DNA of 64,000 nucleotides from Sulfurimicrobium sp963741495 (GTDB taxonomy: Bacteria > Pseudomonadota > Gammaproteobacteria > Burkholderiales > Sulfuricellaceae): positions 124,001-188,000 of the forward strand of contig CAVUID010000017.1 of assembly GCA_963741495.1 (NCBI GenBank). Reading direction: 5' to 3'. Below, in pieces: positions 43,344 to 52,079 of this stretch (position 1 is its first letter; each line of letters begins with the position of its first letter). The notes under the pieces are model-generated. The model did not search any database. It worked only from the letters and a program-made list of their open reading frames with translations, and had not been told where the DNA came from. A program made the translations under genes and the position numbers.

Positions 43344-44738
43344 ATGCAAGATAAAAGCCCGCCTGCTGCCCAGGCATGGTCCGGCCGCTTCAACGAACCC
43401 GTTTCGGAGCTGGTCAAGCGCTACACTGCGTCAGTGGACTTCGATCGCCGCCTGGCCGAGTTCGACATCCAGGGCTCGCTCGCCCATGCCGGCATGCTTC
43501 ATGCCGTCGGCATCCTGAACATAGACGACCTTTCATCCATCCGCAAGGGCTTGCAGCAAATCCAGGAAGAAATTCGTTCCGGGAAGTTTGTCTGGTCGCT
43601 TGATGCAGAAGACGTTCACCTTAACATTGAAAAGCGCCTTACCGCACTGGTTGGAGATGCCGGCAAGCGCCTGCACACTGCCCGCTCACGCAATGACCAG
43701 GTCGCCACCGATGTTCGCCTGTGGCTGCGCAACGAGATTGACGCCCTGTACGGCCTGATCCGGAATCTGCAAATTGCCCTGCTGGATCTGGCTGAGCAGC
43801 ACGCCGATACCGTGATGCCCGGCTTCACCCATCTGCAGGTTGCCCAGCCGGTCTCTTTCGGCCATCACCTCATGGCCTATTTTGAAATGCTCAAGCGCGA
43901 CGGCGAGCGCCTTGTCGATTGCCGGAAGCGGGTCAACCGCCTGCCGCTGGGCGCAGCCGCACTGGCCGGCACCAGCTACCCGATCGATCGCGAAATGGTT
44001 GCTCGCGAACTAGGCTTTGACGGGGTCTGCGAGAACTCGCTGGATGCGGTTTCAGACCGGGACTTTGCCATTGAATTCACCGCCGCTGCCGCGCTGATCA
44101 TGACCCATCTCTCGCGCCTGTCCGAGGAGCTGATCCTGTGGATGAGCCCGCGCTTCGGTTTCATCGACATTGCAGACCGTTTCTGTACCGGCTCCAGCAT
44201 CATGCCGCAGAAAAAAAATCCGGACGTCCCGGAGCTGGTGCGCGGCAAGACCGGTCGTGTCAACGGCCACCTGGTCGCGCTGCTGACCCTGATGAAATCC
44301 CAGCCCCTGGCCTACAACAAGGACAACCAGGAAGACAAGGAACCGCTGTTCGACACGGCGGATACCCTCACCGCCACCCTGCGCATCTACGCCGACATGA
44401 TCGCCGGCATCACGGTCAACAAGGAGGCCATGCGCCAGGCCGCCTTCCAGGGATATGCCACGGCCACCGATCTGGCTGACTACCTGGTGAAAAAAGGGCT
44501 GCCCTTCCGCGACGCTCATGAAGCAGTGGCCCGTGCAGTGCGTTATGCGGAAGGCCGGAAATGCGACCTGAGCGAACTCACGCTAGCGCAGCTGTGCGAA
44601 TTCTCGCCCCTGATCGCTGAAGATATCTTTGGCGTCCTGACGCTGGAAGGATCGCTCAATAGCCGTAACCACATCGGCGGTACGGCACCGCAACAGGTCA
44701 GGCTTGCCATACAAAGAGCCAGAAAATTACTTGGATAA
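43344..44738 (+). CDS. argH: argininosuccinate lyase
   Basis: 464 residues. The fumarase/ASL signature GSSIMPQKKNPD holds the catalytic serine loop; the HTARSRNDQ and TVMPGFTHLQ stretches are also present. It cleaves argininosuccinate to arginine and fumarate, the last step of arginine synthesis. It is divergent from the LytS-type kinase gene, with only 30 bases between the starts. Confidence 0.98.
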   Translation: MQDKSPPAAQAWSGRFNEPVSELVKRYTASVDFDRRLAEFDIQGSLAHAGMLHAVGILNIDDLSSIRKGLQQIQEEIRSGKFVWSLDAEDVHLNIEKRLTALVGDAGKRLHTARSRNDQVATDVRLWLRNEIDALYGLIRNLQIALLDLAEQHADTVMPGFTHLQVAQPVSFGHHLMAYFEMLKRDGERLVDCRKRVNRLPLGAAALAGTSYPIDREMVARELGFDGVCENSLDAVSDRDFAIEFTAAAALIMTHLSRLSEELILWMSPRFGFIDIADRFCTGSSIMPQKKNPDVPELVRGKTGRVNGHLVALLTLMKSQPLAYNKDNQEDKEPLFDTADTLTATLRIYADMIAGITVNKEAMRQAAFQGYATATDLADYLVKKGLPFRDAHEAVARAVRYAEGRKCDLSELTLAQLCEFSPLIAEDIFGVLTLEGSLNSRNHIGGTAPQQVRLAIQRARKLLG

Positions 44739-44751
44739 ACCGGCGAACTTC

Positions 44752-45147
44752 ATGGAAAACATTTTTTCTCAGGAATGGGCAGAGCGCTTTGCGCACCGCT
44801 GGAATGACACCAATGACATGGTCGACCCGCTCGCAGCGGCTCACTTCGACTCGATTATTGCATTCGGCTTCATCAACGAAATCAATCCGGTCGTGACGCT
44901 GGAGGTGAGAAATGGCAAGATCGAACAAGCCGGCCTTTTCAACGCGACCAGCAGTCCTGTTGCCAACTGGGATCTACGCGCGGCGCCAGAACAATGGGCC
45001 AAGTGGAAAAAAGAAGGTCTCGGCATCGCAGGCCTGGGCGTGGCAGTCGCCAGCGGGCAACTGCATTTCAGGAATGGCGATTATCGAAAAATGATCCGCA
45101 CGCCGCAGCTGGCCGGGCCGTTCCTGAAGTTCTTCACGCTGTTATAA
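44752..45147 (+). CDS. SCP2-like small-ligand-binding domain protein
   Basis: About 131 residues from the ATG at 44752 (MENIFSQEWAERFAHRWN), 13 bases after argH. Sequence NWDLRAAPEQWAKWKKEG, GIAGLGVAVASGQLHFRNGD and MIRTPQLAGPFLKFF follow the layout of SCP2/sterol-carrier domains, which bind hydrophobic ligands. There is no signal peptide. The assignment rests on pattern only; the ligand and any link to arginine synthesis are unknown. Confidence 0.6.
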   Translation: MENIFSQEWAERFAHRWNDTNDMVDPLAAAHFDSIIAFGFINEINPVVTLEVRNGKIEQAGLFNATSSPVANWDLRAAPEQWAKWKKEGLGIAGLGVAVASGQLHFRNGDYRKMIRTPQLAGPFLKFFTLL

Positions 45148-45174
45148 GCCTGACTCGCGAAGCGGGCCAAGATC

Positions 45175-45206
45175 CCGCTCTCTCACGGAGAGTGGCAGGA
45201 GAGCGG
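45175..45206. terminator. inverted repeat between convergent genes
   Basis: CCGCTCTC (45175-45182) and GAGAGCGG (45199-45206) lie between the ends of the SCP2-like and kinase genes; a nested CTCTC-ACG-GAGAG offers an alternative stem. No clear T-run on either side, so termination is only suggested. Confidence 0.35.
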
Positions 45207-45213
45207 AAAACGG

Positions 45214-45927
45214 TCACGGCAGATTCAAGGCAAACACGGCGCCATTCAGTGCGCCGCCGTTCTGCAAAACCACAAAACCTTTTTTCCCCTGATTGTGGTG
45301 CAACGCTGCGGTGGTAGCAGAAAAATACAAGCCCAGCCCTGTCCCGCCTCCCTGCAGATCAAGTTTTGCCTGATCAGCCCCCGCAGACAACATCCCGGGC
45401 TTAAAACCGGGGCCATCATCTTCTACCCGGAAGCATAGGTAACCGTCCTCCTGGGATGCGCTGAGACGGATGTTTCCTTTACTAAAGCGCAAGGCATTGT
45501 GGATGGCGTTCAACAGGATGCCGCGCACAATTTCACGATCGAAGAACCCATACAGCGCCTCGCCCCCTGTCACGATCAGCGCTGGTGCGTTCTGCTCGGC
45601 CAGCAAAGGCTTGATCTCGAGCACAACTTCGTGCAGCAATTCAGCCGCTTCATGGTAGGCAATATCCAGCTGGTAATGTCCCTGGGCGATGCGATACAGC
45701 CCCAGCAGGCGGCTCAGCCGCTGACTGATCTGCGCCCCGCCCTGATCGAGCCGACGCAGCGCCGTCTGTGCGGAGGCGTGTTCCCTGACCCAGGCTTCCT
45801 GGCTAACCGTTTCAACCGCGTTGAGAAGCAGGAACAGCTGATTCTTGATTTCATGGATGCTGGAGGCAAATAAAGAGCCGAAATCGAGTGTCATCAATGG
45901 CTCTGGCGAATCTTCCGGGGCGCTCAC
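45214..45927 (-). CDS. soluble histidine kinase without a sensor domain
   Basis: 237 residues. H-box-like SSIHEIKNQLFLL (H25), N-box NAIHNALRFS (N140/N144), G1 EDDGPGF (169-175) and G2 GGTGLGLYFS (194-203). No membrane segment, PAS or GAF domain precedes the H-box. The start is GTG at 45927 in a GTGA overlap with the stop of the receiver-TPR gene, so the two are translationally coupled and probably form a signalling pair. The input may come through the TPR partner. Confidence 0.8.
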   Translation of the reverse strand: MSAPEDSPEPLMTLDFGSLFASSIHEIKNQLFLLLNAVETVSQEAWVREHASAQTALRRLDQGGAQISQRLSRLLGLYRIAQGHYQLDIAYHEAAELLHEVVLEIKPLLAEQNAPALIVTGGEALYGFFDREIVRGILLNAIHNALRFSKGNIRLSASQEDGYLCFRVEDDGPGFKPGMLSAGADQAKLDLQGGGTGLGLYFSATTAALHHNQGKKGFVVLQNGGALNGAVFALNLP

Positions 45928-47573
45928 TTCCTGACCCCGAACTTGATTGCAAGGTCCTTGTAAATCGCAGTCAGGGTGAGATATTTCTTGTGCTGGGGAT
46001 CGCGCTGTTTCACCGCATCCAGGTATTCCCGCACGGTACTGGCCAAGCGCTCGTCCCAGCCGGTTTGTCCCAGGTAAGTCAGGATTGCGTGGGCCGCATT
46101 GAGCACCACCACGTTATTCGCCTTGAGCTGATCGGCTGCCTGCATCAACAGCTCAACCGAGCCTTTCAGATCGCCGGCCTGCGCCAGTTTCACGGCGCGG
46201 TTGTTGAGCGCGATCACTTCGCGCGAAGAAGTGTGAATCAGTTCCTTGCCCTGTTCATGCATGCCAATGCGCTGGAACATCTGTTCGGTGCGTTTCAGCA
46301 CGATCGGGTTGCCATGATTGTTCTTGACCAGATCCTGGGTGATTTTTTCACCGGCAGTCTGGTCGCCATGCTGGAAACAGGCGCGCACCATATCCAGCGC
46401 CAGGGATTCCGCTTTTCCGCCCACCGTATCGAACATCTGGCGCGCCTCACCGAAAGCACGCTCAGCAGCCTCCTTGTTACCCGCCTTGTCCTGAATCATG
46501 CTGTCCATCACGGCGGCATGCAGCCGCACCTGGGGCGAATTTTCAAATACCTTGCGGGCATTGCCCATGACCGTCAGTGCCTGGCTGTACTCCCCCTTGT
46601 CAAGAAAAGTGCGGCTCAGGTTGGCAAAATCCTCGGGTTCGGTGAAAGATGAATACTTGCCGAATTCCAGTACGGCTTCGAATGCGCCCTGCGCTGTGTC
46701 CAGATCCTCGTTGTGGTAAGCGGTTTCACCCAGGTCTTTCTGTCGCTGCAAAGTCCGTGGCGATCGGGCCACCCCGTCCATCAGCACCCGTTGCGCTGCA
46801 GTTTCGTCGCCCAGAGCAGTACATGCCTTGGCCAGCCAGTCATATGCGGAGAGATAATTGGGATGCTCAGCGACAATCTGCTTAAAGCCTTCTGCTGCCG
46901 CTGCGTAGTTTTCCAGATAATACTGCGCCTGGGACAGCCCCATCCTGGCCCAGGGAATTTCGCGCATGGCCAGGATGTGCTCATAGACCTGATTAGCACG
47001 CGTGAATTCCGAAATCATCAGCAGCAACTCGCCCTTGAGCCTCAGCACGTCGAGCAGATAAGGGCCGGCAGCCTGCAAGCGCTGGTCACATTTTTGCACC
47101 GCCTTGCGAATTTCCTGACTTTCCATCAACTCGTAAATCGGCGCCAGAAAGGCTTTTTTTTGTGCCAGACGCTCGAGCCGGGAGCGCAACACCTCGCCAC
47201 TGAAAGGCTTGATCAGATAATCATCCGGCGTCAGCTCGACTGCACTGACCACTTTCTCGTAGCCACGCTCAGCGGTCACCATCAGGAAAATGGTGGAATT
47301 CCGGATCAGGCGCCGCCGTTTTAGCTCTTCCAGCAACTGCTGCCCATCCTTGGCTTCGCCGAGCGCATAGTCGCAAAGAATAATGTCGTAGTCGCGATGT
47401 TCGATCTTGCTGATCGCATCCGCTGCATTGGCGGCCATGTCGACCTTGACGCCGCCGAAAGTGGTGATGGTGATGCGCATCGAGGCGCGCACGCCAATGA
47501 TGTCATCGATCACCAGAAAGGTCTTGTTCTGGAAATCGACCTGAGGATTATTCGAGCCGGGAAAAGCAGACAT
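45924..47573 (-). CDS. response regulator with TPR repeats
   Basis: 549 residues. An N-terminal receiver (about 16-135) has D23/D24, phosphoacceptor D68, T100 and K122. The rest is helical and contains TPR-like repeats (for example WARMGLSQAQYYLENYAAAA and LSAYDWLAKACTALGDETAA). There is no DNA-binding or enzymatic output domain, so the TPR part presumably binds a protein. It starts four bases downstream of cyaY on the same strand and overlaps the kinase gene. Confidence 0.85.
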   Translation of the reverse strand: MSAFPGSNNPQVDFQNKTFLVIDDIIGVRASMRITITTFGGVKVDMAANAADAISKIEHRDYDIILCDYALGEAKDGQQLLEELKRRRLIRNSTIFLMVTAERGYEKVVSAVELTPDDYLIKPFSGEVLRSRLERLAQKKAFLAPIYELMESQEIRKAVQKCDQRLQAAGPYLLDVLRLKGELLLMISEFTRANQVYEHILAMREIPWARMGLSQAQYYLENYAAAAEGFKQIVAEHPNYLSAYDWLAKACTALGDETAAQRVLMDGVARSPRTLQRQKDLGETAYHNEDLDTAQGAFEAVLEFGKYSSFTEPEDFANLSRTFLDKGEYSQALTVMGNARKVFENSPQVRLHAAVMDSMIQDKAGNKEAAERAFGEARQMFDTVGGKAESLALDMVRACFQHGDQTAGEKITQDLVKNNHGNPIVLKRTEQMFQRIGMHEQGKELIHTSSREVIALNNRAVKLAQAGDLKGSVELLMQAADQLKANNVVVLNAAHAILTYLGQTGWDERLASTVREYLDAVKQRDPQHKKYLTLTAIYKDLAIKFGVRK

Positions 47574-47577
47574 ATGT

Positions 47578-47895
47578 TTAGGGCTTCAGCTCCAGCATTT
47601 CCCCCGCCTGCTCGCTCACATAGCGGCTCAGGGAAGCAAACAGTTCGCTGCCGTCACGCGTGTTGCGCCAGGCGCCGTCCTTCCACAGGTAGTGATAGCC
47701 CCCGGACTTTGCCGCCACCCACAGTTCCTGAGTAGCGCTCTGGCGATTGATGATGATTTTGCTGCCGTTATCGAATTCCAGTTCGAGAATGCCGGCGGTG
47801 GTTTCAAAATCAATATCCGCGCCACTCGTTTCGACGGCCTGTTCGATTTGAGCCAGAGTGGTTTCCACCAACAGGTTGAATTCGCTTGAGGTCAT
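47578..47895 (-). CDS. cyaY: frataxin homologue CyaY
   Basis: 105 residues, whole family length. An acidic first helix (EFNLLVETTLAQIEQAVE) is followed by the strand ILELEFDNGSKIIINRQ and the motif YHYLWKDGAW. It binds iron and modulates IscS in Fe-S cluster assembly. It is divergent from lptM/lysA with 52 bases between the starts. Confidence 0.92.
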   Translation of the reverse strand: MTSSEFNLLVETTLAQIEQAVETSGADIDFETTAGILELEFDNGSKIIINRQSATQELWVAAKSGGYHYLWKDGAWRNTRDGSELFASLSRYVSEQAGEMLELKP

Positions 47896-47947
47896 GAGTG
47901 GTACCGTTATGTTAAGATTTCGCGCTGAATTAATGAGGAAGAATACT

Positions 47948-48061
47948 ATGCGGCCTGTTTTGATGCTAGTTCTGTGCGGCTTGCTGCTCGCCAGCTGCGG
48001 CCATAAGGGCCCGCTTTACCTGCCGCCTCCCCCCGCAGCTCCGCAACAGGACCAAAAATGA
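47948..48061 (+). CDS. lptM: small lipoprotein LptM (YifL-like)
   Basis: 37 residues: MRPVLMLVLCGLLLASCGHK followed by GPLYLPPPP. The lipobox LLASC and the short Pro-rich tail match LptM, which in E. coli stabilises the LptDE translocon. The ATG at 47948 is chosen from the signal-peptide layout. The stop overlaps the lysA start, the usual neighbour. Confidence 0.88.
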   Translation: MRPVLMLVLCGLLLASCGHKGPLYLPPPPAAPQQDQK

Positions 48062-49305
48062 GCATTTTTCAACATAACAATGGCGAACTGCACGCCGAAT
48101 CCGTCCCCCTGCACCACATCGCCACCACCTTCGGCACCCCCTGCTATGTCTATTCGCGAGCCGCGCTGACCCAGGCCTACCGGGCCTTCGACAGCGCGCT
48201 CTCTAAGCGGGAGCACCTGGTGTGCTATGCCGTCAAGGCCAACCCCAATCTTGCCATTCTCAATCTGTTCGCTCGCCTCGGTGCGGGCTTCGATATTGTG
48301 TCCGGCGGCGAATTGCAACGGGTGCTGGCAGCCGGCGGCAACCCTGGGAAAGTGGTATTTTCCGGCGTGGGCAAGCGCGCTGACGAAATGCGCCTGGCAC
48401 TCGAAGCCGGCATTCTGTGCTTCAACGTTGAATCGGAAAGCGAACTGCTGCGACTCAACCAGGTCGCAGGCAGCATGGGAAAATCCGCGCCGGTGAGCCT
48501 GCGCGTCAACCCTGACGTCGACCCCAAGACCCACCCCTATATTTCCACCGGCCTCAAAGGCAACAAGTTCGGCGTCGCTTATCAGGACGCGCCGCGCCTT
48601 TACCGGCTGGCAAGTACTTTGCCCCATATTTCCATCCAGGGAATCGACTGCCATATCGGCTCGCAAATCACCGAAGTCACGCCTTTTGCCGATGCGCTCG
48701 ACAAAATACTGGATCTCGTCGATCGCCTCCAGCAGGACGGCATACCCCTGCACCACCTGGACCTTGGCGGCGGAGTAGGCATTCGTTACCAGGACGAAAC
48801 CCCGCCATCGCCGGAGGAATACGCAAAAACCCTACTGGCCCGGCTTGGCAACCACAGCCACAAGATCATCATCGAACCCGGTCGCGCCCTGGTCGGCAAC
48901 GCCGGTTTGCTGCTCACCCGGGTGGAGTACCTGAAGCACGGCGAAACCAAGAACTTTGCCATCGTCGATGCCGCCATGAACGACCTCGCCCGTCCCGCCC
49001 TGTATGACGCCTACCACGCCATCCGGCCGGTCAAGTCAGCCACGGGCACGGCGCAAAGCTATGAAATCGTCGGCCCGGTGTGCGAAAGTGGCGACTTCCT
49101 CGGCCATGACCGCAGCCTGGCACTGGCCGAAGGCGACCTGCTGGCGATCATGTCAGCCGGCGCCTACGGCATGAGCATGAGCTCCAATTACAACACCCGC
49201 CCCCGCGCTGCGGAAGTGATGGTCGATGGCGACCAGAGTCACCTGGTGCGAGAGCGCGAACAGATCACCCAGCTTTTCGCCAGCGAAAAAACGCTGCCGG
49301 AATAA
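48058..49305 (+). CDS. lysA: diaminopimelate decarboxylase
   Basis: 415 residues. A PLP-binding lysine lies in YAVKANPN (K60); HIGSQI and GPVCESGDFL (the substrate-binding Cys) are present. It makes lysine from meso-diaminopimelate. The ATG overlaps the lptM stop. Confidence 0.97.
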   Translation: MSIFQHNNGELHAESVPLHHIATTFGTPCYVYSRAALTQAYRAFDSALSKREHLVCYAVKANPNLAILNLFARLGAGFDIVSGGELQRVLAAGGNPGKVVFSGVGKRADEMRLALEAGILCFNVESESELLRLNQVAGSMGKSAPVSLRVNPDVDPKTHPYISTGLKGNKFGVAYQDAPRLYRLASTLPHISIQGIDCHIGSQITEVTPFADALDKILDLVDRLQQDGIPLHHLDLGGGVGIRYQDETPPSPEEYAKTLLARLGNHSHKIIIEPGRALVGNAGLLLTRVEYLKHGETKNFAIVDAAMNDLARPALYDAYHAIRPVKSATGTAQSYEIVGPVCESGDFLGHDRSLALAEGDLLAIMSAGAYGMSMSSNYNTRPRAAEVMVDGDQSHLVREREQITQLFASEKTLPE

Positions 49306-49314
49306 GCCTTTTCC

Positions 49315-50814
49315 GTGAGAAATATGGTTGCGCCCCAGGCGCTGCGCCCGCTGCTGACTTTTATCCTCGCGCCAGCCCTGGGCGCGCTGGCGGTGCTTGG
49401 CTTCGCGCCTTTCTACTGGTTTCCGCTGCCCATGCTGGCCCTGGCCGGGCTTTTTTTGCTGTGGCACAAAGCCACCAGCGCAAGGCAGGCCGCCCTCGAA
49501 GGCTTTACTTTCGGCCTGGGATTTTTCGGCACCGGGGTGAGCTGGATTTATGTCAGCCTGCATGATTTTGGCGGCATGCCATTTGCTGCAGGGGTGGCAA
49601 CCACCACGCTGTTCTGCGCATTTCTGGCTATCTTCCCTGCACTGGTTGGCATGCTGCAGGGGCGTTTCAAATCTGCGCCGACCCCGCTGCGACTGATGGT
49701 GCTGATTCCAGCCCTGTGGGCATTGAGCGAATGGTCGCGAGGCTGGGCCCTGACCGGCTTTCCCTGGCTGGCAATGGGGTATTCACAGGTTCCAGCCAGC
49801 GTATTGTCCGGCTTCGCCCCGCTGCTCGGGGTTTATGGCGTTTCGCTGGCGACCGCCATCTGCGCTGGGGCGCTGACTTGTCTCGTCACAGGAAATCAGC
49901 GCCGCCGGGCCGCCGCCGCACTCATCCTCGTGCCTTGCGCCGGCTGGGCGCTCAGCCAGGCACAGTGGGTTGAACCGGTCGGCGCACCAGTGGCCGTTTC
50001 ACTGCTGCAAGGCAACATTGAACAGGATATGAAATGGCGCCCGGAAAAGGCGCGCGCTACGCTGGACACGTATGCCCGCCTGGCGGCCGAGAGCCGTGGC
50101 CAACTGATCATCATGCCGGAAACCGCCTTGCCCATGTTTCTCGACGATGTACCCCCGCTCTATCTCGAACAGCTGAAGACTTTGGCGCAGCAGCGCGGCG
50201 GCGACGTGGTATTCGGCGTTCCAGAAGAAGACTCGCCCGCCGAATATTTCAACAGCGCATTCAGCCTGGGAACTTCGCCGGCGCAAATTTACCGCAAATC
50301 GCATCTGGTTCCCTTTGGCGAATTCCTGCCGCTGCGCCCCCTGCTCGACTGGGTGCTGAATATCCTGCACATTCCACTTTCCGACTTTTCACGCGGCGCC
50401 ACAGTGCAACAGCCGATGTCCGTTGCCGGGCTGAAACTGGCAGTGGACATCTGTTATGAAGACGTTTTTGGTGAAGAAATCATCCGCCAGCTGCCACAGG
50501 CCACCATGCTGGCCAACCTCACCAACGATGCCTGGTTCGGGCACTCCATCGGCCCCTGGCAACATTTGCAGATTGCACAGATGCGCGCACTTGAAAGCGG
50601 GCGCACCATGCTGCGCGCCACCAATACCGGCGTAACGGCCATCATCAACCCGCGCGGAATTGTTGAAAAACAGGCCCCTGTTTTTACCACCACGATTCTG
50701 GAAGTTCAAGCGCAAGCCTTCCAGGGCAGCACCCCTTTCGTCCGCTTCGGCAACCTGCCCGCGCTGCTGCTGATGGCCTTGCTTCTCGTCGCGACCTGGC
50801 GGTTCAGGCATTGA
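49315..50814 (+). CDS. lnt: apolipoprotein N-acyltransferase
   Basis: 499 residues: about seven N-terminal membrane segments, then a nitrilase-type periplasmic domain. The catalytic triad is recognisable: Glu in MPETALPMF, Lys in RKSHLVPFGE and Cys in VDICYEDVFGEE. It adds the third acyl chain to lipoproteins. The start is GTG at 49315 or ATG at 49324; neither has a good ribosome-binding site. It overlaps the next gene by four bases. Confidence 0.96.
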   Translation: MRNMVAPQALRPLLTFILAPALGALAVLGFAPFYWFPLPMLALAGLFLLWHKATSARQAALEGFTFGLGFFGTGVSWIYVSLHDFGGMPFAAGVATTTLFCAFLAIFPALVGMLQGRFKSAPTPLRLMVLIPALWALSEWSRGWALTGFPWLAMGYSQVPASVLSGFAPLLGVYGVSLATAICAGALTCLVTGNQRRRAAAALILVPCAGWALSQAQWVEPVGAPVAVSLLQGNIEQDMKWRPEKARATLDTYARLAAESRGQLIIMPETALPMFLDDVPPLYLEQLKTLAQQRGGDVVFGVPEEDSPAEYFNSAFSLGTSPAQIYRKSHLVPFGEFLPLRPLLDWVLNILHIPLSDFSRGATVQQPMSVAGLKLAVDICYEDVFGEEIIRQLPQATMLANLTNDAWFGHSIGPWQHLQIAQMRALESGRTMLRATNTGVTAIINPRGIVEKQAPVFTTTILEVQAQAFQGSTPFVRFGNLPALLLMALLLVATWRFRH

Positions 50815-51065
50815 GCTGGTTCTGCTACCTGCTGGAATGCGCCGACGGCACGCTATACACCGGCATCACCAATGATCTGGACAAGCGCCTCGCCGCGCAT
50901 AACGATGGCACAGCGTCCAAATACACCCGCTCCCGCCTGCCGGTACGGCTGGTTTATACCGAGCCCCACGCCGACCGCGCTTCCGCCTCACGGCGCGAAG
51001 CTGCGCTCAAAAAACTGAAGCACACGGCCAAGCATGCGCTCATGGCGAGCCACGCGAAAAGCTGA
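50811..51065 (+). CDS. GIY-YIG nuclease superfamily protein
   Basis: 84 residues. CYLLECADGTLYTGITNDL holds the GIY-YIG variant, followed by KRLAAHNDGTASKYTRSRLP and the conserved catalytic-type Glu in RREAALKKLK. YhbQ-type single-domain proteins have been linked to DNA ends; the role is uncertain. The start is TTG at 50811 in a TTGA overlap with the lnt stop. Confidence 0.85.
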   Translation: MSWFCYLLECADGTLYTGITNDLDKRLAAHNDGTASKYTRSRLPVRLVYTEPHADRASASRREAALKKLKHTAKHALMASHAKS

Positions 51066-51143
51066 GTCAGACTTCCCTATCCAGCCAAACGCAAATACAA
51101 TGAACCGTGATCGAAAGATCATTTATCCTAGTAAAAAGCAGTT

Positions 51144-51263
51144 AACCACGGAGTTCACGGAGAACACGGAGTAAAAACAATAGATTGCATGATGTTTGGC
51201 ATTCACCCCTTGGGTGAGGCCATAAATCACCGCAAACTGCCTTTCTCCGTGCCCTCCGTGGTT
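51144..51263. repeat. inverted repeat with 9-base CACGGAG-type periodicity
   Basis: AACCACGGAGTTCACGGAG (51144-51162) is complementary to 51245-51263 except at two positions. The left arm continues with a further AACACGGAG, so units recur every nine bases. It flanks about 80 bases with no plausible gene and fills most of the 290-base gap between the GIY-YIG gene and the DUF3365 gene. It may be a REP- or MITE-like element; no target-site duplication was recognised. Confidence 0.6.
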
Positions 51264-51357
51264 ATCGAACTGAGTTTTCCAGGTTTATTTCCGGACCGAT
51301 CTTTACCGACAGGCATCATTGGCGCGGTACGCATAACCGAACCCAAGGAGCGACAAC

Positions 51358-51933
51358 ATGAAATTGCGTTATCTGGTTGCAGCAGCATTTTCCACTTCCA
51401 TCGCCTTTCCAGTCATGGCCGACGACATGGCCAAATATCAGGACGAAGCCCGCAAGGTGGTGAAAGAGTTTGCCACTCAGCTCGGCGGCGAACTGAAAAA
51501 GGAAATGGAAGCCAACGGCCCGGGCTCCGCCATCAAGGTATGTCGTGACATTGCCCCTGCCATCGCCTCCGAAGCCTCGCGCAAGAACGGCTGGCAGGTG
51601 AGCCGCGTATCGCTGAAAGTTCGCAATCCGCTGCTCGGCACGCCCGACGCCTGGGAGCAGAAAGTACTGGCGGATTTCGACAAGCGACTGGAGAAGGAAA
51701 ACCCGGCCAACATGGATTTCGCTGAAATCGTGACCGAGCCGCAAGGCAAATATTTCCGCTACATGAAAGCCATCCCGCTGCAGGATGTCTGCCTCAAGTG
51801 CCACGGCACCGACGAAGTTCGAGCCCAACCGGCCAAGGACACGCTGGCGGCAGAGTTCCCGCATGACAAGGCGACCGGCTACACGCTGGGCCAACTACGC
51901 GGCGCATTCACCATCAAACGTCCGCTGTTCTAG
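51358..51933 (+). CDS. periplasmic c-type haem protein of the DUF3365 (Tll0287-like) family
   Basis: 191 residues. A signal peptide ends at about residue 21 (AFPVMA-DDM). The DUF3365 layout includes AIKVCRDIAPAIA and SRVSLKVRNPLLGTPDAWE. A single haem site CLKCHG lies at 145-150. Such domains act as redox or gas sensors or electron carriers; here it stands alone, so the role is open. SD AAGGAG precedes the ATG, and a hairpin follows the gene. Confidence 0.85.
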   Translation: MKLRYLVAAAFSTSIAFPVMADDMAKYQDEARKVVKEFATQLGGELKKEMEANGPGSAIKVCRDIAPAIASEASRKNGWQVSRVSLKVRNPLLGTPDAWEQKVLADFDKRLEKENPANMDFAEIVTEPQGKYFRYMKAIPLQDVCLKCHGTDEVRAQPAKDTLAAEFPHDKATGYTLGQLRGAFTIKRPLF

Positions 51934-51942
51934 GTTCAATCC

Positions 51943-51968
51943 AATGGGGCGGGCTCTCCGCCCCATTT
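51943..51968 (+). terminator. intrinsic terminator after the DUF3365 gene
   Basis: AATGGGGCGG pairs perfectly with CCGCCCCATT (10 bp, loop GCTCT), starting ten bases past the stop codon. The following T-run is short (TTT then CC). Confidence 0.6.
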
Positions 51969-52045
51969 CCGGCGCCCCGGAAATGCAATTCCCGCATAGC
52001 GCAATAACCTAAGGGCATTGCGCGGGCCACGTTCCTTTCTTGGCT

Positions 52046-52065
52046 CAATGCGCATACAATGCGCA
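52046..52065 (+). promoter_or_regulatory. twin-repeat operator upstream of ccdA
   Basis: CAATGCGCA occurs twice (52046-52054 and 52057-52065) with an 11-base period; each copy contains the palindrome TGCGCA. The second copy abuts the AGGAGG of ccdA. The layout suits cooperative autorepression by a CcdA-type antitoxin. Confidence 0.55.
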
Positions 52066-52079
52066 CAGGAGGTGTCTTA

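Noticed and set aside
51189..51548. 119-codon frame running from the inverted repeat into the DUF3365 gene
   Set aside because: It overlaps the DUF3365 start in another frame, lacks a ribosome-binding site, and its content is explained by the repeat.
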